Source: Progne subis subis (lineage: Eukaryota > Chordata > Aves > Passeriformes > Hirundinidae). Taken from it: a stretch of DNA of 64,000 bases. The position numbers and the translations under genes are program-made. This document shows positions 20,691 through 32,819 of the stretch, one piece after another. The stretch lies in NCBI GenBank assembly GCA_022316685.1, contig JAKJHU010000337.1, positions 153,008 through 217,007 on the forward strand, given 5' to 3'. Position 1 is the first letter of the stretch. Each line of letters opens with the position of its first letter. The notes beneath the pieces were generated by a model. It ran no database searches. It saw only the letters and a program-made list of their open reading frames with translations, and was not told the origin of the DNA.

Positions 20691-23600
20691 GAAATGAAGG
20701 AGGGATGGTCATGATGGTTTTTTTATTCACTTTCAGCAGTGAATAATGCTGAAAGCAGCCTGACTCCTCCATCCAAAAGTTCAACATCCTGAGAGGGAGC
20801 TGAATCTGTGGCAGAGCTGGTAAAATCCCCAGAGAAAGGAACAAGCAAGTGACACCACTGAGAGCTTCTGCAGAGCTGCTGACTGGGCACAGCCTGGGCA
20901 CATCTGACTGACAGGGCAGCACTTCAGACTAGAAAAGCCCCATACCAAATTTTAAGAGCAGTATTGGAGGGGGTTTGGAGATTCCCCCCTGCAGTGGGGA
21001 CACTTCTCATGGTCACTTCTCAAGGCTGAGCCACAGGGACTTGCTCCCATTCATTGGTCTAGGGGAGTGACATCAATCTCTGCATAAGAACTGGTTTTGC
21101 TTTAATACAATTACTTCTAAATTGCTGCCTTTTTCAGCCTGAGTATCCCTCATTTAAGGCAGTTCCACAAGCTCAAGCTTCTCATTTCATGAGACATCTG
21201 GGATGCAAATGCCTTGTTAAGAAGGACAAAAGCAGAGGGAAGGGATTTGAAAGTATTAGGAAAAAATTACCCTCCTTATATACAAGGTTCACCAAGTCAC
21301 TCCCTGTATTCCTCCATTTCAGATTCTTTCAGTCATTTACTCTGAGAGGTACAGCTTGTTCTGATGGTTATCACGGACTGAAAACCTCACCAATGGCACA
21401 ACTCCCCAGTCCACTAGCAAAGGAATGGCCAAGTTGTAAAGTCCTCCAAACATTTGTCCTGCTTTGCTGCAAGAGTTGTGCTGCACACACGGTGTGGAAA
21501 GCCAAGAGAAGCTGCAGTCGGTGGCACATCTTGTGACAGAAGCTGCACCTCATTCTCCAGGAAAGGTTCTTGAAAAGAGCAGACAGCACTGTGGAGAAGA
21601 TTCCTGGAAAACTGAAACAACTTTCCAGAAGTGAAATGAAAATGAAAATAAAAAAAACAAGATGTATTCCTCAATTTATTTCTATGCTCCATTTTTCATG
21701 GTGCATTACTTCTCCATCCCATTAATCCCAAATGGATTTCACCTCTAAGACCGAAGACTTAGCAAATTTTAGACAGTGTAAAATACCATGAGCTACGCAC
21801 AGTTTGCCTTCCCATTTTTGTTGGAAAGCAGTGCTGGGGACACAACTGCAGTTCTTGGGTCGGGCACAAATCCTACAGACAGGGAATGTGCCCTGACAGT
21901 GTCTGAGCCTCAGCAGGGACAATGCACAGCAGCGTTGCTGTGCTGGGTTCCCATGGAACCATGCCAGGAGCAGCTGCTGAGGTCAGAAGCCATGGCAGCC
22001 ACCACACTGCTGCAAAGGCCCTTGGCAGGGTGGGCTCCTGCCCTGGCTCTGTGTGCCAGGAGCCAGCAGCGCTGGGTGCAGGGAGCCCAGGGAGGGCACA
22101 GAAATGCTGGGCTGAGAAATGCTGGGGGGACAGCGAGAGGGGCGTGTGCAGCCGGCCAGGGCACAGGAGCAGCACGCACAGGGGCACAGCCTGCAGGACA
22201 GATGGCCAAGGGCTGGGCAGGGCTGGCAGGGCCACAGGCACCCAGGCCTTTGTCCCCTGGGCTCTGACAGCGCCTCTGGAGGCCCCACAGAAGGAACTTT
22301 CCTTTCAGGGGCTGCACTTTGGTCCTCCCTGGATCCTCCCTGAGGAGGCTGGCAGGGGTTGCAGTTTGATGACATTTGTCCTTGCTGTCCCTCCCATCCC
22401 ACTGCCCCACAAACAGCCCCGAGGCACCCGTGAGGGACAGGCCCTGCTGTGCCAGGCCTGGGCTCAGGGCTTGGCCTTTCTGCTTCCTCCAGCCAAGCCA
22501 GGTCTTGCTCAGCCCTGCAGTTCCTGCTGCTGTGCCCCAAGCTCCCTCGGCCGGTGCTGGAAAGGGACTTGAGGTACCTCGATCCCCTCGGGTGGTGCAT
22601 GGGAGAAAACAACAAACTTCTCAAGAGGGTGCAGAACAAACTTTATCCTTGCAGACTTCAGAGAATCAGGTACTTGGGAAATCTTAAAGCAACATGGAGT
22701 TACAGTAAATCACTTCACCAAGCACTGACTGAGTGAACTCTAACCTGTCCAACTTCCAGTTGCTCCTGTGAGCTCCGGGGTCATGGGACGTGTCAGTGTC
22801 ACAGCCGTGTCACAGCCTCACCTGCTCTGGTCCCTCTCACAGGTGGGGTTTTTGGGATGCCAGGGGCTTGGCAGCCACTTTGGGGCCGGACCAGAGGCTG
22901 CAGTGGCTGGGGCTGGGGCAGTGACCATCCCACCTACACAGAACTTTCCCTGGCCCCCAAACACACACTGGAGATGTCTGGGGCCATTCATCATTTCTCT
23001 GCTCTCCAGCACCAAGGCAATGGACTCTGGCTGCAGCTCTGAGCTCATGCCCAAGGCAACCTCCCCTGGTAAGGGAGCTCCATGGAGCTGCTCTCAGGAA
23101 CCACCTAGAGTTGGGGAGTGGCCCAAGACTGCCTCAGAAACGTGGGATACCCCAAAAATCTCTTCAGGAACGTGGAATATCAAAAAACTCCCTCAGAAAC
23201 CAGCTCCCCCTCCCTTTGTCATTTCCAACCTTTGGCTGTCTCATTCCAGACCCCACCCCAGCTCCCCAGTCCCAACCCAAACCCATCCCATCCTTGCTGG
23301 TCATCAAGACACCCTTACCAAGCCCTATTTCCAAAATTTCACACCTCCCAAACCCCATCCCACTCATCCTAAGCCAGCCAATGCCAAACTTACCCCTCCT
23401 GATTTTCCTCTACTTCACCCATTCCCCTTCCAACCCCATCCCTCCCTGAAGGGCTGTGCAATCAACTACTTTTGGGGTGAGATTGAGTAGTTTTAGCATT
23501 GTGTGGTTTTAATGTGACAGATCAAACCCTCTCATCTCTTTGAAGAAGAAATGGAGACAACCACACCAAATACCCCCACAAACCCCCAGATCCTCCCCAA

Positions 23601-23795
23601 TATCTCCCTGAGTCCCAGATTGCCCTGAAACACTAGTAAAATATGAGGCTTTAGATACCTTTGATGAATTGGTTGATTTTTACCCCCAATTTTGTCTGTT
23701 TTAAAGGGATGAAGATGAATCAAAAGAATATTAGGGACAACCAAATAAGAGGACCACCATCACAGTGTCTTCCCAATGCAGATCGCTGGGAATGT
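20691..23795. other. 3.1 kb without a recognisable gene
   Basis: The part from 21900 to 22600 is GC-rich with overlapping frames on both strands. The part from 23200 to 23500 is C-rich with short proline-rich frames. No seven-helix, finger, retroviral or CR1 motif was found, and no obvious copy elsewhere in the window. The C-rich part may be the 3' flank of the zinc-finger exon that follows on the minus strand. Confidence 0.45.
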
Positions 23796-23799
23796 GGCT

Positions 23800-25396
23800 C
23801 ACCAATTCTCTGCCCAATATGGGTCCTCTGAAGCAGGAGTAAGTTGGAGCACTGCACAAAGCTCTTCCCGCACCTGAGGCACTCTTAGGTCTTCCCTTAC
23901 TGGTGTCTCCGTTGGTGTCTGCTCAAGTGAGAGCTCCTGGACAAGCTCTTCCCACAAGCGAGACATTTGTAGGGCCATTCCCTGGTTTGGATCCTCAGGT
24001 GGCAGATCAGGTGGGAACTTATGCTGAAGCTCATCCCACATTCCCCACACTCGTTGGGCCTCTCCCCGGTGTGGATCCTTTGGTGGATGACCAGTTGGAT
24101 GCTGTGGTGGAAGCCCCTCCTGCATTCCGCACACTTGTAGGGCATTTCCCCAGTGTGGATACGCTGGTGAATGATGAGGGTGGAGATGTACTTCAAGCCC
24201 TTCCTGCAGTTGTGGCAGCAGAAGGGCCTCTTCTTTGTGTGAATCTGCTGGGGCAGGAGGAGACTGGAACTTCTCTGAAACCTCGGGACACTTGTCAGGT
24301 CTCTCCCTGGTGTGGATCTTTAGGTGGATGATCAGTTTGGATCTCGGGTTGAAGCCCCTGCCACATTCCCCACGCTTGTAGGGCCTTTCCTCAGCATGGA
24401 TATTCTGGTGGCGGATCAAGTGGGAGTAGTGGCTGAAGATCTTCCCACATTGCTCACACTGGTAGGGCTGTTCCCTGGTGTGGATCCTCTGGTGGTGGAT
24501 CAGGATGGAGGTCTGGCTGAAGCCCATCCCGCATTCCCCACACTTGTAGGGCCTCTCCCCAGTGTGGATCCTCTGGTGGCAGATCAGGTGGAAGTTCTGT
24601 CTGAAGCTCTTTCCACATTGCTCACACTGGTAGGGCCGTTCCCTGGTGTGGGTCCTCTGGTGGTGGATCAGGTTGAAGTTCTTGCTGAAGCTCTTCCCAC
24701 ATTGCTCACACTGGTACAGCCATTCCCTGGTGTGGAACCTCTAGTGGCAGATCAGGATGGAGCTCTGCCTGAAGCCCTTCCCACATTCCCCACACTTGTA
24801 TGGCCTTTCCTTAGCGTGGATGTTCTGGTGGCGGATCAAGTTGAAGCGCTTGCTGAAGCTCTTCCCACATTCCTCACACTTGCAGGGCCTCTCCCCGGTG
24901 TGGATCCTCTGGTGGCAGATCAGGTGGGATCTCTGGCTGAAGCTCTTCCCACATTGCTCACACTTGTAGGGCCCTTCTGTGCTGTGCATCCTCTGGTGGA
25001 GGATCAGGAGGGATCTCTGGCTGAAGCTCTTCCTGCATTCCCCACACTCATAGGGCCTCTCTCCAGTGTGGATGCGCTGGTGGGTCACAAAGGTGGAGTT
25101 GTGCTTGAAGCCCTTCCCACATTCCCCACATTTGTAGGGCCGATCCCCAGTTTGGATCATCTGGGGCTGGATCACGTGGGAGCTCTGGCTGAAGCTCTGT
25201 CCATCTTCCTGGCACAGGGTGGGTCTTCCCTTTTCCAAGAACCCTGGGATGGGTTTGGAACCCCTCCTTGAGCAGGATGTCTTAAGCTTTTCCTTCCCAT
25301 TGGATTCCTGCGCCATGGAGCCACTCAAAATGGTTTCTTCCATGAAGTTCTGCCCTCGGGATTTGTCCTCCCTGGTCTCCATCCTCAGCTCCTTGT
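23800..25396 (-). pseudogene. C2H2 zinc-finger protein, terminal exon, degenerate
   Basis: A probable acceptor (CCTCCCCCAG before ACAAGG) sets the exon start at 25396. The exon begins with the METREDKS linker region common in avian multi-finger genes, then an acidic/Lys segment, then about 15 C2H2 units of 28 residues joined by TGERP-type linkers ([10 protein letters not shown]...[11 protein letters not shown]). Such proteins bind DNA in the nucleus. Defects: the fifth clear unit has a TAG at about 24741; a later unit has its second zinc-ligand position as KRGEC (Cys to Arg); a unit near 24250 is scrambled by a frameshift; and the last units continue in another frame to a stop at about 23897. 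No KRAB-like or upstream exon was seen. The plus-strand frame over the same interval is its antisense shadow. Confidence 0.88.
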
Positions 25397-25624
25397 CTGG
25401 GGGAGGAAGGACAAGGACAGGATGGGATTTGCCTCCATGCCTGAGAGAAGGGGAAGGAGATCCTCCCATTGCATCCCTGGCAGGACGGCGTTGGCAGCAG
25501 GGTTGTCCTGCAGCCGGGGGCCATGGTGGGCTGGGAGATGGAGCAGGAGAGAGGGGGAAAGGGGCACTGACTTCCTCCTCACCTCCCTGACTGTGCCGGG
25601 GCATCTTCCTCGCAGCCTAGATAA

Positions 25625-26195
25625 TTAAAATAAATTAAAATTAAAATACAGTAGTAAAATTTAAAAATGCTGACAGAGTCAGAATACAACCTGACACCCA
25701 GTTATTCAGGGTGTTGCTAGCAGTCCAATCAAATTGTGGCTGCAGTCCTCCTGGAGCGACAGATGTGGTTTTGTTGAAGCAGTGCTCCTGTAGAAGGGTG
25801 TAGTTTTCCTCTGAAGGTCCAGTGGTGGTGTAGATGGGTCTGGTCTTCCTCTGGGAATCCAGTGGAAACAGGCTGCTTCTGGTGTTTAAATCTCAGATTA
25901 TATCCAGGTAGGAATGCTTGGCTCCTCCCTCTGGGTGGAGCATCTCACAATGGGATGATGTAATTTTATCAGTCATGCAGTGAGACTCAATGGCCCAGTA
26001 ACAGAAGATATCTCCCTGGAGGGAGGAAGAGTCATGGAAGAGATAAAGAACACTGCCCCATTGGGTTTTAACAGCTGGGCCATTAACAAAAGATATTGCC
26101 CTGGAGTTATGAGAAATGGGCCATGGAACAGTTTTTACTTGGATCTCCAGTTGGTTTGTTTTCAAACTAGCACACTGGGAGAAGTGGGACCACAC
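25625..26195 (-). mobile_element. LTR-type element (family shared with 29.0 kb)
   Basis: On the minus strand it matches the plus-strand sequence at 28990-29460 in order: 'atggcccat..', 'actgataaaat.atc', 'cccattgtgagatgct', 'ggaggagccaagcattcc', 'actggattcccagagga', 'caggttgtattctgactctgtcag'. It lies just upstream of the zinc-finger exon, within the presumed intron. A and T-rich ends and two dispersed inverted copies fit a solo LTR. I see no coding region. Confidence 0.6.
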
Positions 26196-26199
26196 TGGG

Positions 26200-26480
26200 A
26201 AACTACTGTGAGAAGTTTGGAGTGACTGGTCTACATTGTGGGTGACTGGGCAGGACTGGGAGCATGCAGGGAGGGACTGGGATCATCTGTGGAGTGACTG
26301 GGACTATACTAGGGGCAACTGGGAGTACCGGGAACACACGGGAGGAAAGTGGGAGCAACTGGGAGCAACTGGGACCATGCTGGGGCAAACTGCATCATAA
26401 TGGGGAATGACTGGAAGTGACTGGGCTCCTACTGGGAGTGCTGACAAAGCTGAAAGCACACAGGGTGGGGGCAACTATGC
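26200..26480 (+). repeat. Short ACTGGGA(G)-type repeat
   Basis: Degenerate units of about 10 bp (ACTGGGAGC, ACTGGGACC) recur through the stretch, for example two adjacent GCAACTGGGA units near 26353-26372. No gene. Confidence 0.7.
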
Positions 26481-26532
26481 TGATACTGGGAGCAGCCTCT
26501 TCTGGGACCAGGACCACTGAAGCCCTTTCCAG

Positions 26533-27208
26533 TGAGATAGGAACTTCAAAGGAATTTAGGATTTTAGAAAAATTAAGGTTTTAGCTACAGATAAGCTTTG
26601 CCTGAATTCGTTAAAGTAGATAGATAGATAGGCTGTGCTGGAAATAATTAGGAGTCAATGGTTAGTTGAAAGGAAATGAATCTAAAATAGCTATCCCAGA
26701 TCTAAATAACTAATTGTTTGTAATCTTTGTATTTGTTTAGCTGTGTTTATAATGAGAAACAGAAGAAACTGGTAAATAGATCTAAGAACACAGACAACTG
26801 TAAATCTTCTAACATCCCATTGAAACAGTCACGGAAACAGGAAACTGGAGTTCTAGCAGGTTCCATTTGTCTTGTTATCTATTGAAAAGGTTGAAAGTTT
26901 AGAATGGGGAAGACTCTTTTTATGATCCCTCCCCATAAAAGAGACCACTGACCTAATTCAAAGAACAAACTATGCATGCTTAATGGGCTTTTATCTAACT
27001 ATAATACAAAGCAGAGCATGACAGGCATTAATGTTATGAATATGTATTAATATTTGGGGTATTCATCACTTATGTAAATAAATAGAGTCTGTAATCACTT
27101 GTAACTTTGCAGTGCATTATTAGGGAGCGATCCCACACAGCTGCCCGGCATTGCATTAAACCTACACTTTCTAACTCTAACCTGTTAGAGAGTCTTTTGT
27201 CCGTCACA
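26533..27208 (+). mobile_element. Solo LTR related to the 4.7-kb provirus LTR
   Basis: Starts TGAGATAGGAACTTC (compare TGAGACATGACTTG) and ends GTTAGAGAGTCTTTTGTCCGTCACA, close to the U5 of the provirus LTRs. Internal matches include GAGACCACTGACCTAATTC, the AATAAATAGAG TATA-like box (about 27079) and the CTACACTTTCTAACT block. No internal retroviral sequence or second LTR follows, so it is a solo LTR. I saw no convincing target duplication. Confidence 0.75.
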
Positions 27209-28399
27209 GTTGGATATTGACATTAGATCAATATCCATATTTTAATAAATCACTCATCATCCTGCCCCTCCAGCTCTAGCACCCCTCACCAGGGTCTCAG
27301 CAATCCCAGGTGTCCTCCACTCTTGGGGTCCCCGCTTTGGGGTTCTGGGGGTCTCCTCTCGCAGGGGTCTCACTTAGGGAAACTGCAGCTTTCCTGAGGC
27401 TCCCCAAACCTGGTGTCACTGCCCCCCACCAGTCCCGTGCGGTCTCCACATGGCACCGGCAGAGCTCGGAGGGCCCGGCCGGGGAAGCCCAACCCCCCTG
27501 TGTGGGCACCCACATCCGCCCGCCCCCTGCCACGGCTCTGCCACCACCACCACTGGGACCCCCAAAAACACCCCCCAAGGACCCCCTGATGTCCCCCCGA
27601 GGGGCATCTGCAGCTCGGCTTTGGAGCCTTGCAAACTCCAAATATCTCCCCTGAAACAAGGCAGAAAAGAGCAACAGTTGTTAGAGTAGTACGTATTTTT
27701 AATTGACGTTGAGATGCATGGGGATTAACTTCACTAAAGACATGCATGAACACTAGAGAGCTTGCCTCTCTTATTTTTCTTTGAGGTCTTACACATGCAT
27801 GGCATTGCACAATCTGCCTTACACATATTTATTCTCTGGCCTCACTCATCCTCACTTCCTATGGTAATTAACTCCTCTTGGTGCATCCTCTTGGGCATGC
27901 TTAGTTCCCCATGTTGGTCTCCGAGGGTCTCTAGAAGATGAAAGAAATGGAGTCTTCCTCAGTGAACGCTTCACCTTTATTTTTTGTGTGTGTGCTTTGG
28001 TCCTTTTGGCATTGTTTCAAGGCAAGACATCAGTTTCTGCCGAGTCTGTGTTTTTCTCTTTCTTTGCATTTTTTGCTTTGTTATCTTGTTATATTTAGGC
28101 TAGTCTTTCTTGTTATCACTGAGGGGTCCTGGATGTTTGTACTGCTTTAAAATATGTAAACAGGCACAGCACTCGATATTCACTAAATGCCTTCTAAAAT
28201 GTACAGTACATTCTAAAATACAGTGTATGCTCTTAGGTTTACTGTAAAGATTAGCTAGAATTTTCAAGCCTCTGTCTCCATGCCCTCCCTTTTCTATAGA
28301 CCCAGTAAATGCTCTTACTACTACTGGGGCTTCGCTCTAGCTTTAACTCACTATCTTGATAATTCTCTTGTAACATTATCCTAGGTGTTTTAGATAATG
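27209..28399. other. No gene; possible LTR remnant in the second half
   Basis: The part 27240-27660 is C-rich with proline-rich frames on several phases and no domain. The part 27670-28200 is AT-rich and lies where the 3' LTR of the minus-strand env fragment at 28.4 kb would be, so it may be LTR-derived (inference from position only). Confidence 0.35.
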
Positions 28400-28760
28400 A
28401 GGTTAAAATTGCAACTCGCTTTAACATCCTCTCGTTCTATATGAGTACTACAATAGACATTATTGAATTTATACTAATTAAGATCAGCAAAATAATGATG
28501 GGGGAACATAGGGTGTTTAAGATTCTAGTTGCATTTAGTGACTATCTAAAGAGTGCATCCAACAAGAGTTGTGGCTTGTGTCTTGCTTTACTTTTTGTAG
28601 AACTCTCCTTATTTCTTCTGTATCATGTTGGACAGTTACTACAGTTTTTTGTCTGTTCTCTTGAATTTCTTTTACAATTTTGTTCAGATCGTCTTGCTTT
28701 ATTAATTGCTTTACTAGGGTTAGGTTTATTCTAATAAGAGTGGCTAACAATTACTGATAG
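28400..28760 (-). pseudogene. ERV env fragment (transmembrane subunit end)
   Basis: On the minus strand a 71-codon frame is a heptad-rich, charged segment (LIKQDDLNKIVKEIQENRQ...) ending in SCWMHSL. In a second frame the sequence continues through an NAT glycosylation site into about 28 hydrophobic residues (SPIIILLILISINSIM), as expected for a TM ectodomain followed by its membrane anchor. The order fits a betaretroviral-type env end. No SU is present. The identification rests on pattern, not on clear family identity. Confidence 0.45.
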
Positions 28761-28989
28761 GTTTAATAATTAGACTTGATTAACTGGTGGGATATAACTG
28801 GCACTAAATATGAAAAGTTGTACCTGACAATCTTAACAAAATTGTAGATACAGAAATTAGAATGATTTTTAGCAGGTAAGGATATATAATTTCTATCTTG
28901 TCCTAGGTTACAGTGTAAGATGTGCCCAAAGTATGTATTCTATCACCATCTACATGAGCTGTTGAAGCTAGGTTGGGCAGTGTTTCCCT

Positions 28990-29460
28990 TGCCCCCTACC
29001 TCCAGACTATCTTCTGTTAATGGCCCATCAATGCCCTGCTGCATGACTCATAGATAACTCCCTCCAGGAGCTATCTCTGTTCAATGAGCAATCAAGGCCC
29101 CATTGCAAGACTGATAAAATGATATCAGCCCATTGTGAGATGCTGTGCCCAGGGGGAGGAGCCAAGCATTCCCACCTGGATAGAATCTGGGATTTGGGAG
29201 AGCACAGGCAGCCTTACCCACTGGATTCCCAGAGGACAAGAGCTACCAGACCTTTCTGTGGGATCACTGCTTCAACCAGACCACTTCATCTGGACTGCTA
29301 CCACCACCACAGGGAATCAGGTTGTATTCTGACTCTGTCAGTGATCCTTTGTACTATTGCATTTATTTTATTTTACCTTTTATTTTCACCTCCTATTAAA
29401 TTGTTTTTTTCTGACTTGGAGTCTCTCGCTGGTTTTGCTTTCACGCCAGCACACCTAGAC
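28990..29460 (+). mobile_element. LTR-type element (plus copy of the 25.6-kb family)
   Basis: Forward copy of the family described at 25625-26195. It has an ATTAAA near 29395 and T-rich DNA after it, in keeping with an R/U5 end in plus orientation. Together the two form an inverted pair about 2.8 kb apart. Confidence 0.55.
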
Positions 29461-29999
29461 ATCTCTTTTACCTACTTTCTCTGTTAGAATTGACTAGGCC
29501 TTCCTCTCTTTGATCACTAATTTGGTCAAATAGGACTAAAAAGCAATGATCCCTTGTAACATGGTGATCTACTCAGTATATTTTACATTTTCCCATTTAT
29601 TAGGTATCAAGACTTAATTCCGACATGTAATAAATACAGTCTTCCAGCTTTAAGAGGCAGAGGACATGAATTTCATTGAAATTGTCTCATTAATATTTAT
29701 TTTTCTTCAGAGTGGCTCATGAACTGTTTCAAGTTTGGGTAAGCAATTAATGCATTGGTGACTCTAAAAGATAGGGAAATAATGATTGTGAGCAAGCAAA
29801 TAATGGCTTGCTTAGGGACACAGCAGTCTCTGCATTTTTAGAAGAGAATTTCATTACATTTTTTGAGCTTTAATGAAGCAAACAAAGAAAAAAAAGCTTT
29901 ATATGTTGAGAAGTATCATATATTCATATATAATTATGCAAGCGTTAATGTGAGAATCTACAGAGATTCATGCCTAATGATACATGTAGTTGTGCAGGT
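29461..29999. other. AT-rich noncoding stretch
   Basis: No open frame with a recognisable motif, no repeat recognised. Confidence 0.5.
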
Positions 30000-31175
30000 T
30001 TTTGGCCAAATGTTTAGGAGCAAAAGATTGGACAGGTGGGATTGCACTGTGTGCAATTTGTCCCACAGGATTAACTATGGAACACCAGATATATTTCTGT
30101 AAATACAGCTATGATTGATTCTGATCAGGTTTAGACAGAAAGATTTATTCACCCCGGAGTAAATAAAAAAGAGTTATTTGCTCCACAGTATAGAAGTTAT
30201 AAGAATTATAGAATATAGTGCTCTAGGAAGCAATTTTGAAGTAAACAGGGCCTTGCTGGAGTTGTTTGAGCCCATTGCAGGCAGAGCCTCCTGCTCCAGC
30301 AGGAACTGCCTTTCCTGTGCCAGGACCAGGGCAGATCCCGCTGCAGGAAAAGCCCCAGGCCAGCCCCAGCACAGTGAAGGCCTCGGGCACAAGTGCAGAG
30401 TGCCGTGCTGGGAGCTGTGCCAGGGAGAGCCTGAGGCACCAAAGGCACCTTGGCAGCAGCAGCTGTTTCCAGGCCATGGCCAGAAGCCTCCCTTGGCAAG
30501 GCGGCCTGGTGGCCACCACTGCAGAGCTGCTGCTCCAGGGCTCATTCCTGGCTGGGCTCTGCCCCAGCCCACAGAGTGTGACCTCAGCCCTGACTCTGTC
30601 CCAGCCGCTGTGCCTGAGCCCTGCAAAGCCTAAAGGTCACCTGTGCCAGCCTGGCTCTGTCAGCCCCTGGGGCAGGGCAGGGAAAGGCCAGAGAAGGGGC
30701 TGGCTTTGGCTGCTGCATGTGGGCTCCAGCAGAGACAAGGAGGAGTCCAGGGAGTGGCTGGAGTCCAGTGAGCAGCCCCTTCTCCCCATGCAATCCTGGA
30801 ATACTTTGGATGGGAAGAGCTCTGCAGTGCTCATCTCATCCAAACCCCTGCCATGAGCAGGGACATCTTTCACCAGATCAGATTGTTCAGAGCCCTGTCC
30901 CAGCTGGACTTGAATGTTTCCAGGGATGGTACATTGAGCACCTCCCCGGGAACCTGTCCTGAGGTATCACCAACCTCATCATCAAAAATTTCCTCCTTAT
31001 CTCCCCTTATCTGAACCTCCTTTCCTTTAGTTTAAAATCACCATGCTTTGTCCTATTGTGACAGGCCCCACTAAAACCTTTGTCCAGCACTGCATTTCCA
31101 GTTAGCTTGGTTTCCATGGCAATTCCATGACAGGTGACCCAGGTGTGCTTTCCCAGAGAGGGTTGTGGCAGAGAC
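30000..31175 (-). repeat. Right copy of the ~1.2-kb inverted repeat
   Basis: Reverse complement of about 3270-4480: AT-rich end first (30000-30230), the GC-rich unit (30250-30700), then a CR1 tail. The copy ends near 31175, where retroviral sequence begins. The left copy continues without that insertion, so the ERV entered beside or into this block. Confidence 0.8.
30790..31085 (-). mobile_element. CR1 LINE 3' end fragment
   Basis: Inverted partner of the CR1 at 3356-3650, with the same 3' UTR and the end of ORF2. 5' truncated. Confidence 0.8.
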
Positions 31176-31177
31176 AT

Positions 31178-32480
31178 GGGACATCACACAATGATCACCA
31201 AACAGCTTTGTTTTCTTGGTTTTGCTGCCTCCCTTTCACACCATGTCCTCCAAGCCTTTGTAAAGATTAATTGCTGAGATGGCGATAGCAGGACGGAAGC
31301 AATTTGCACAATATCTTGTTCCAAAAGCATATTGCAGGTAAATAGATATTGCAATAACTGGTAGGTGAACAGGGAATGCAGCCCATATTGTACTGCTCTT
31401 TGGGCTGTATCTAATTGTTTCCAGTCAAAAGCTTCCTATTTTTGCCCACCACCTGGCTGCAGTATTGCAGGGAATGCTTGTGGAATAAGCTGTCCCTCAA
31501 ACTAAGGCTTCACGGATTACCCCTTTCCATCTCTCATTTGGATCTGTACGTGGTACAGCAAATGCTGGCAGCAGTGTAAATCCGAACTGCTTTGCTGGTG
31601 CCAAGGCTCCAGCAGGGGACAGTGGAGGATCATGGATTTGTGGAGGGTCACAGAACGAATATGAAGAAGCTGTGGCACAACAGGGGTTTGGGAATTCAGT
31701 GCATGGAGTTTTCCTAACACTTCCTGTAATAATGTTTTGATTGTGTCATCACTATTTTTTACTTCCTCATTTTCTGTCAAAGAGACAGGAGAGGAGTCTG
31801 GCAATTGGAGACATTTTGGACAACATGCTGACTCTTCTGACTGAACTGTCTGTTTTGTTTGTTGTCATTTTTTAGGCTCTGGAATTTATCTTGAGCCTCT
31901 GTTAGATTGTTACACTTGTTATCAGAATTGTGAACGGCTTGTGCTTCAGGCAAGGGAGATGCAGTGGTTATGGGAACTGGAATACACATAGAAAAGGTAG
32001 ATGTTGCTACAGGGCGGATAGATTCAGCGCTAGGTGTTAAAGCAACAAAAGCAGAAGCAGCAGCTTGTCTTTCAGCCTTCATAGATTACTAAATCTCTAT
32101 GATTAGCTTCCAATGTGTTGAATATTTACTAGCTTCTTTAGCAGCTGCTCTCCCACTGCTTATTGCATCCCATCATGTTTTTCCAATGTCTCCCATACCA
32201 AGAGCTCCAAGGCTACATTTGCACCTGATATGAGTCCTTTTTCCCAAGCCCAGCATATAACATTCCATAAAATGGAGCCATCACATTTCATGCCTCTCAT
32301 AGAGGTAATATATTGGAGGAGGTTTTAGGACTGCCCCTTGCTCTTTGTCCACCCCTGTCACCCTAGTTTTTCTGAATTTTTTTAAAGTCTTCTACTTATT
32401 CATAAGATAGAGTCAGTTTCTTTAGTTTCTGCATAATATTAGGAGCTATATTTTGCTTTTCTCATGCATGGGAACATAAA
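31178..32480 (-). pseudogene. Betaretrovirus-like ERV gag, second element
   Basis: Reading down the minus strand: a matrix-like part (about 32440-32090, broken frames, with a SGRAAAKEASKYSTHW stretch), an Ala/Pro-rich linker (frame 32082-31777), a Gln-rich linker (31804-31517), and the start of a capsid N-terminal domain down to about 31200, in broken frames. The gag stops abruptly at 31197. There a 22-bp match to this element's own LTR end (31176-31197 with 33539-33560) shows that a deletion joined capsid to the last few bases of a 3' LTR. Capsid C-terminal domain, nucleocapsid, pol and env are gone. Confidence 0.65.
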
Positions 32481-32819
32481 CAAACCTTTTTCTTCATTCC
32501 CTGTCCTTTGTTTACATATTTCTAGCCTGAAAATAATGTTAATTAACAGCTGATCTGGCCAGCGGGGTGAAGGGTAGTAAAAAAGCCAATCTACAACCAG
32601 ACCCACAAATGTATAAAAATTAAAGAAATAAACAGGTTCTCTCACTCTCGGCTTGGGAGCAACTCTGCACTGCAGACCTCTTGTCTCTGTGTTATTGCTT
32701 TGCATGCCGCTACCACAACCCCCATCTCCTCCCTGACTGCTCACTTGATCAAGGTGAGTTTCTTCATGAGCTTTAATAGGCGCACCTCATCGGCTCCTCT
32801 GCAGTCTCCTCCTCCTGCC

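Noticed and set aside
19990..20922. 310-codon minus frame
   Set aside because: It runs across the GC-rich unit shared with 3.9 and 30.4 kb; the frame is not preserved outside the unit and has no domain.
24324..25271. 315-codon plus-strand open frame
   Set aside because: It is the antisense of the zinc-finger exon; its periodic LVADQ-type repeat mirrors the 28-residue finger period.
28441..28734. 97-codon plus-strand hydrophobic frame
   Set aside because: It lies opposite the env TM-like minus-strand reading, which has the better pattern (heptads, NAT site, anchor).
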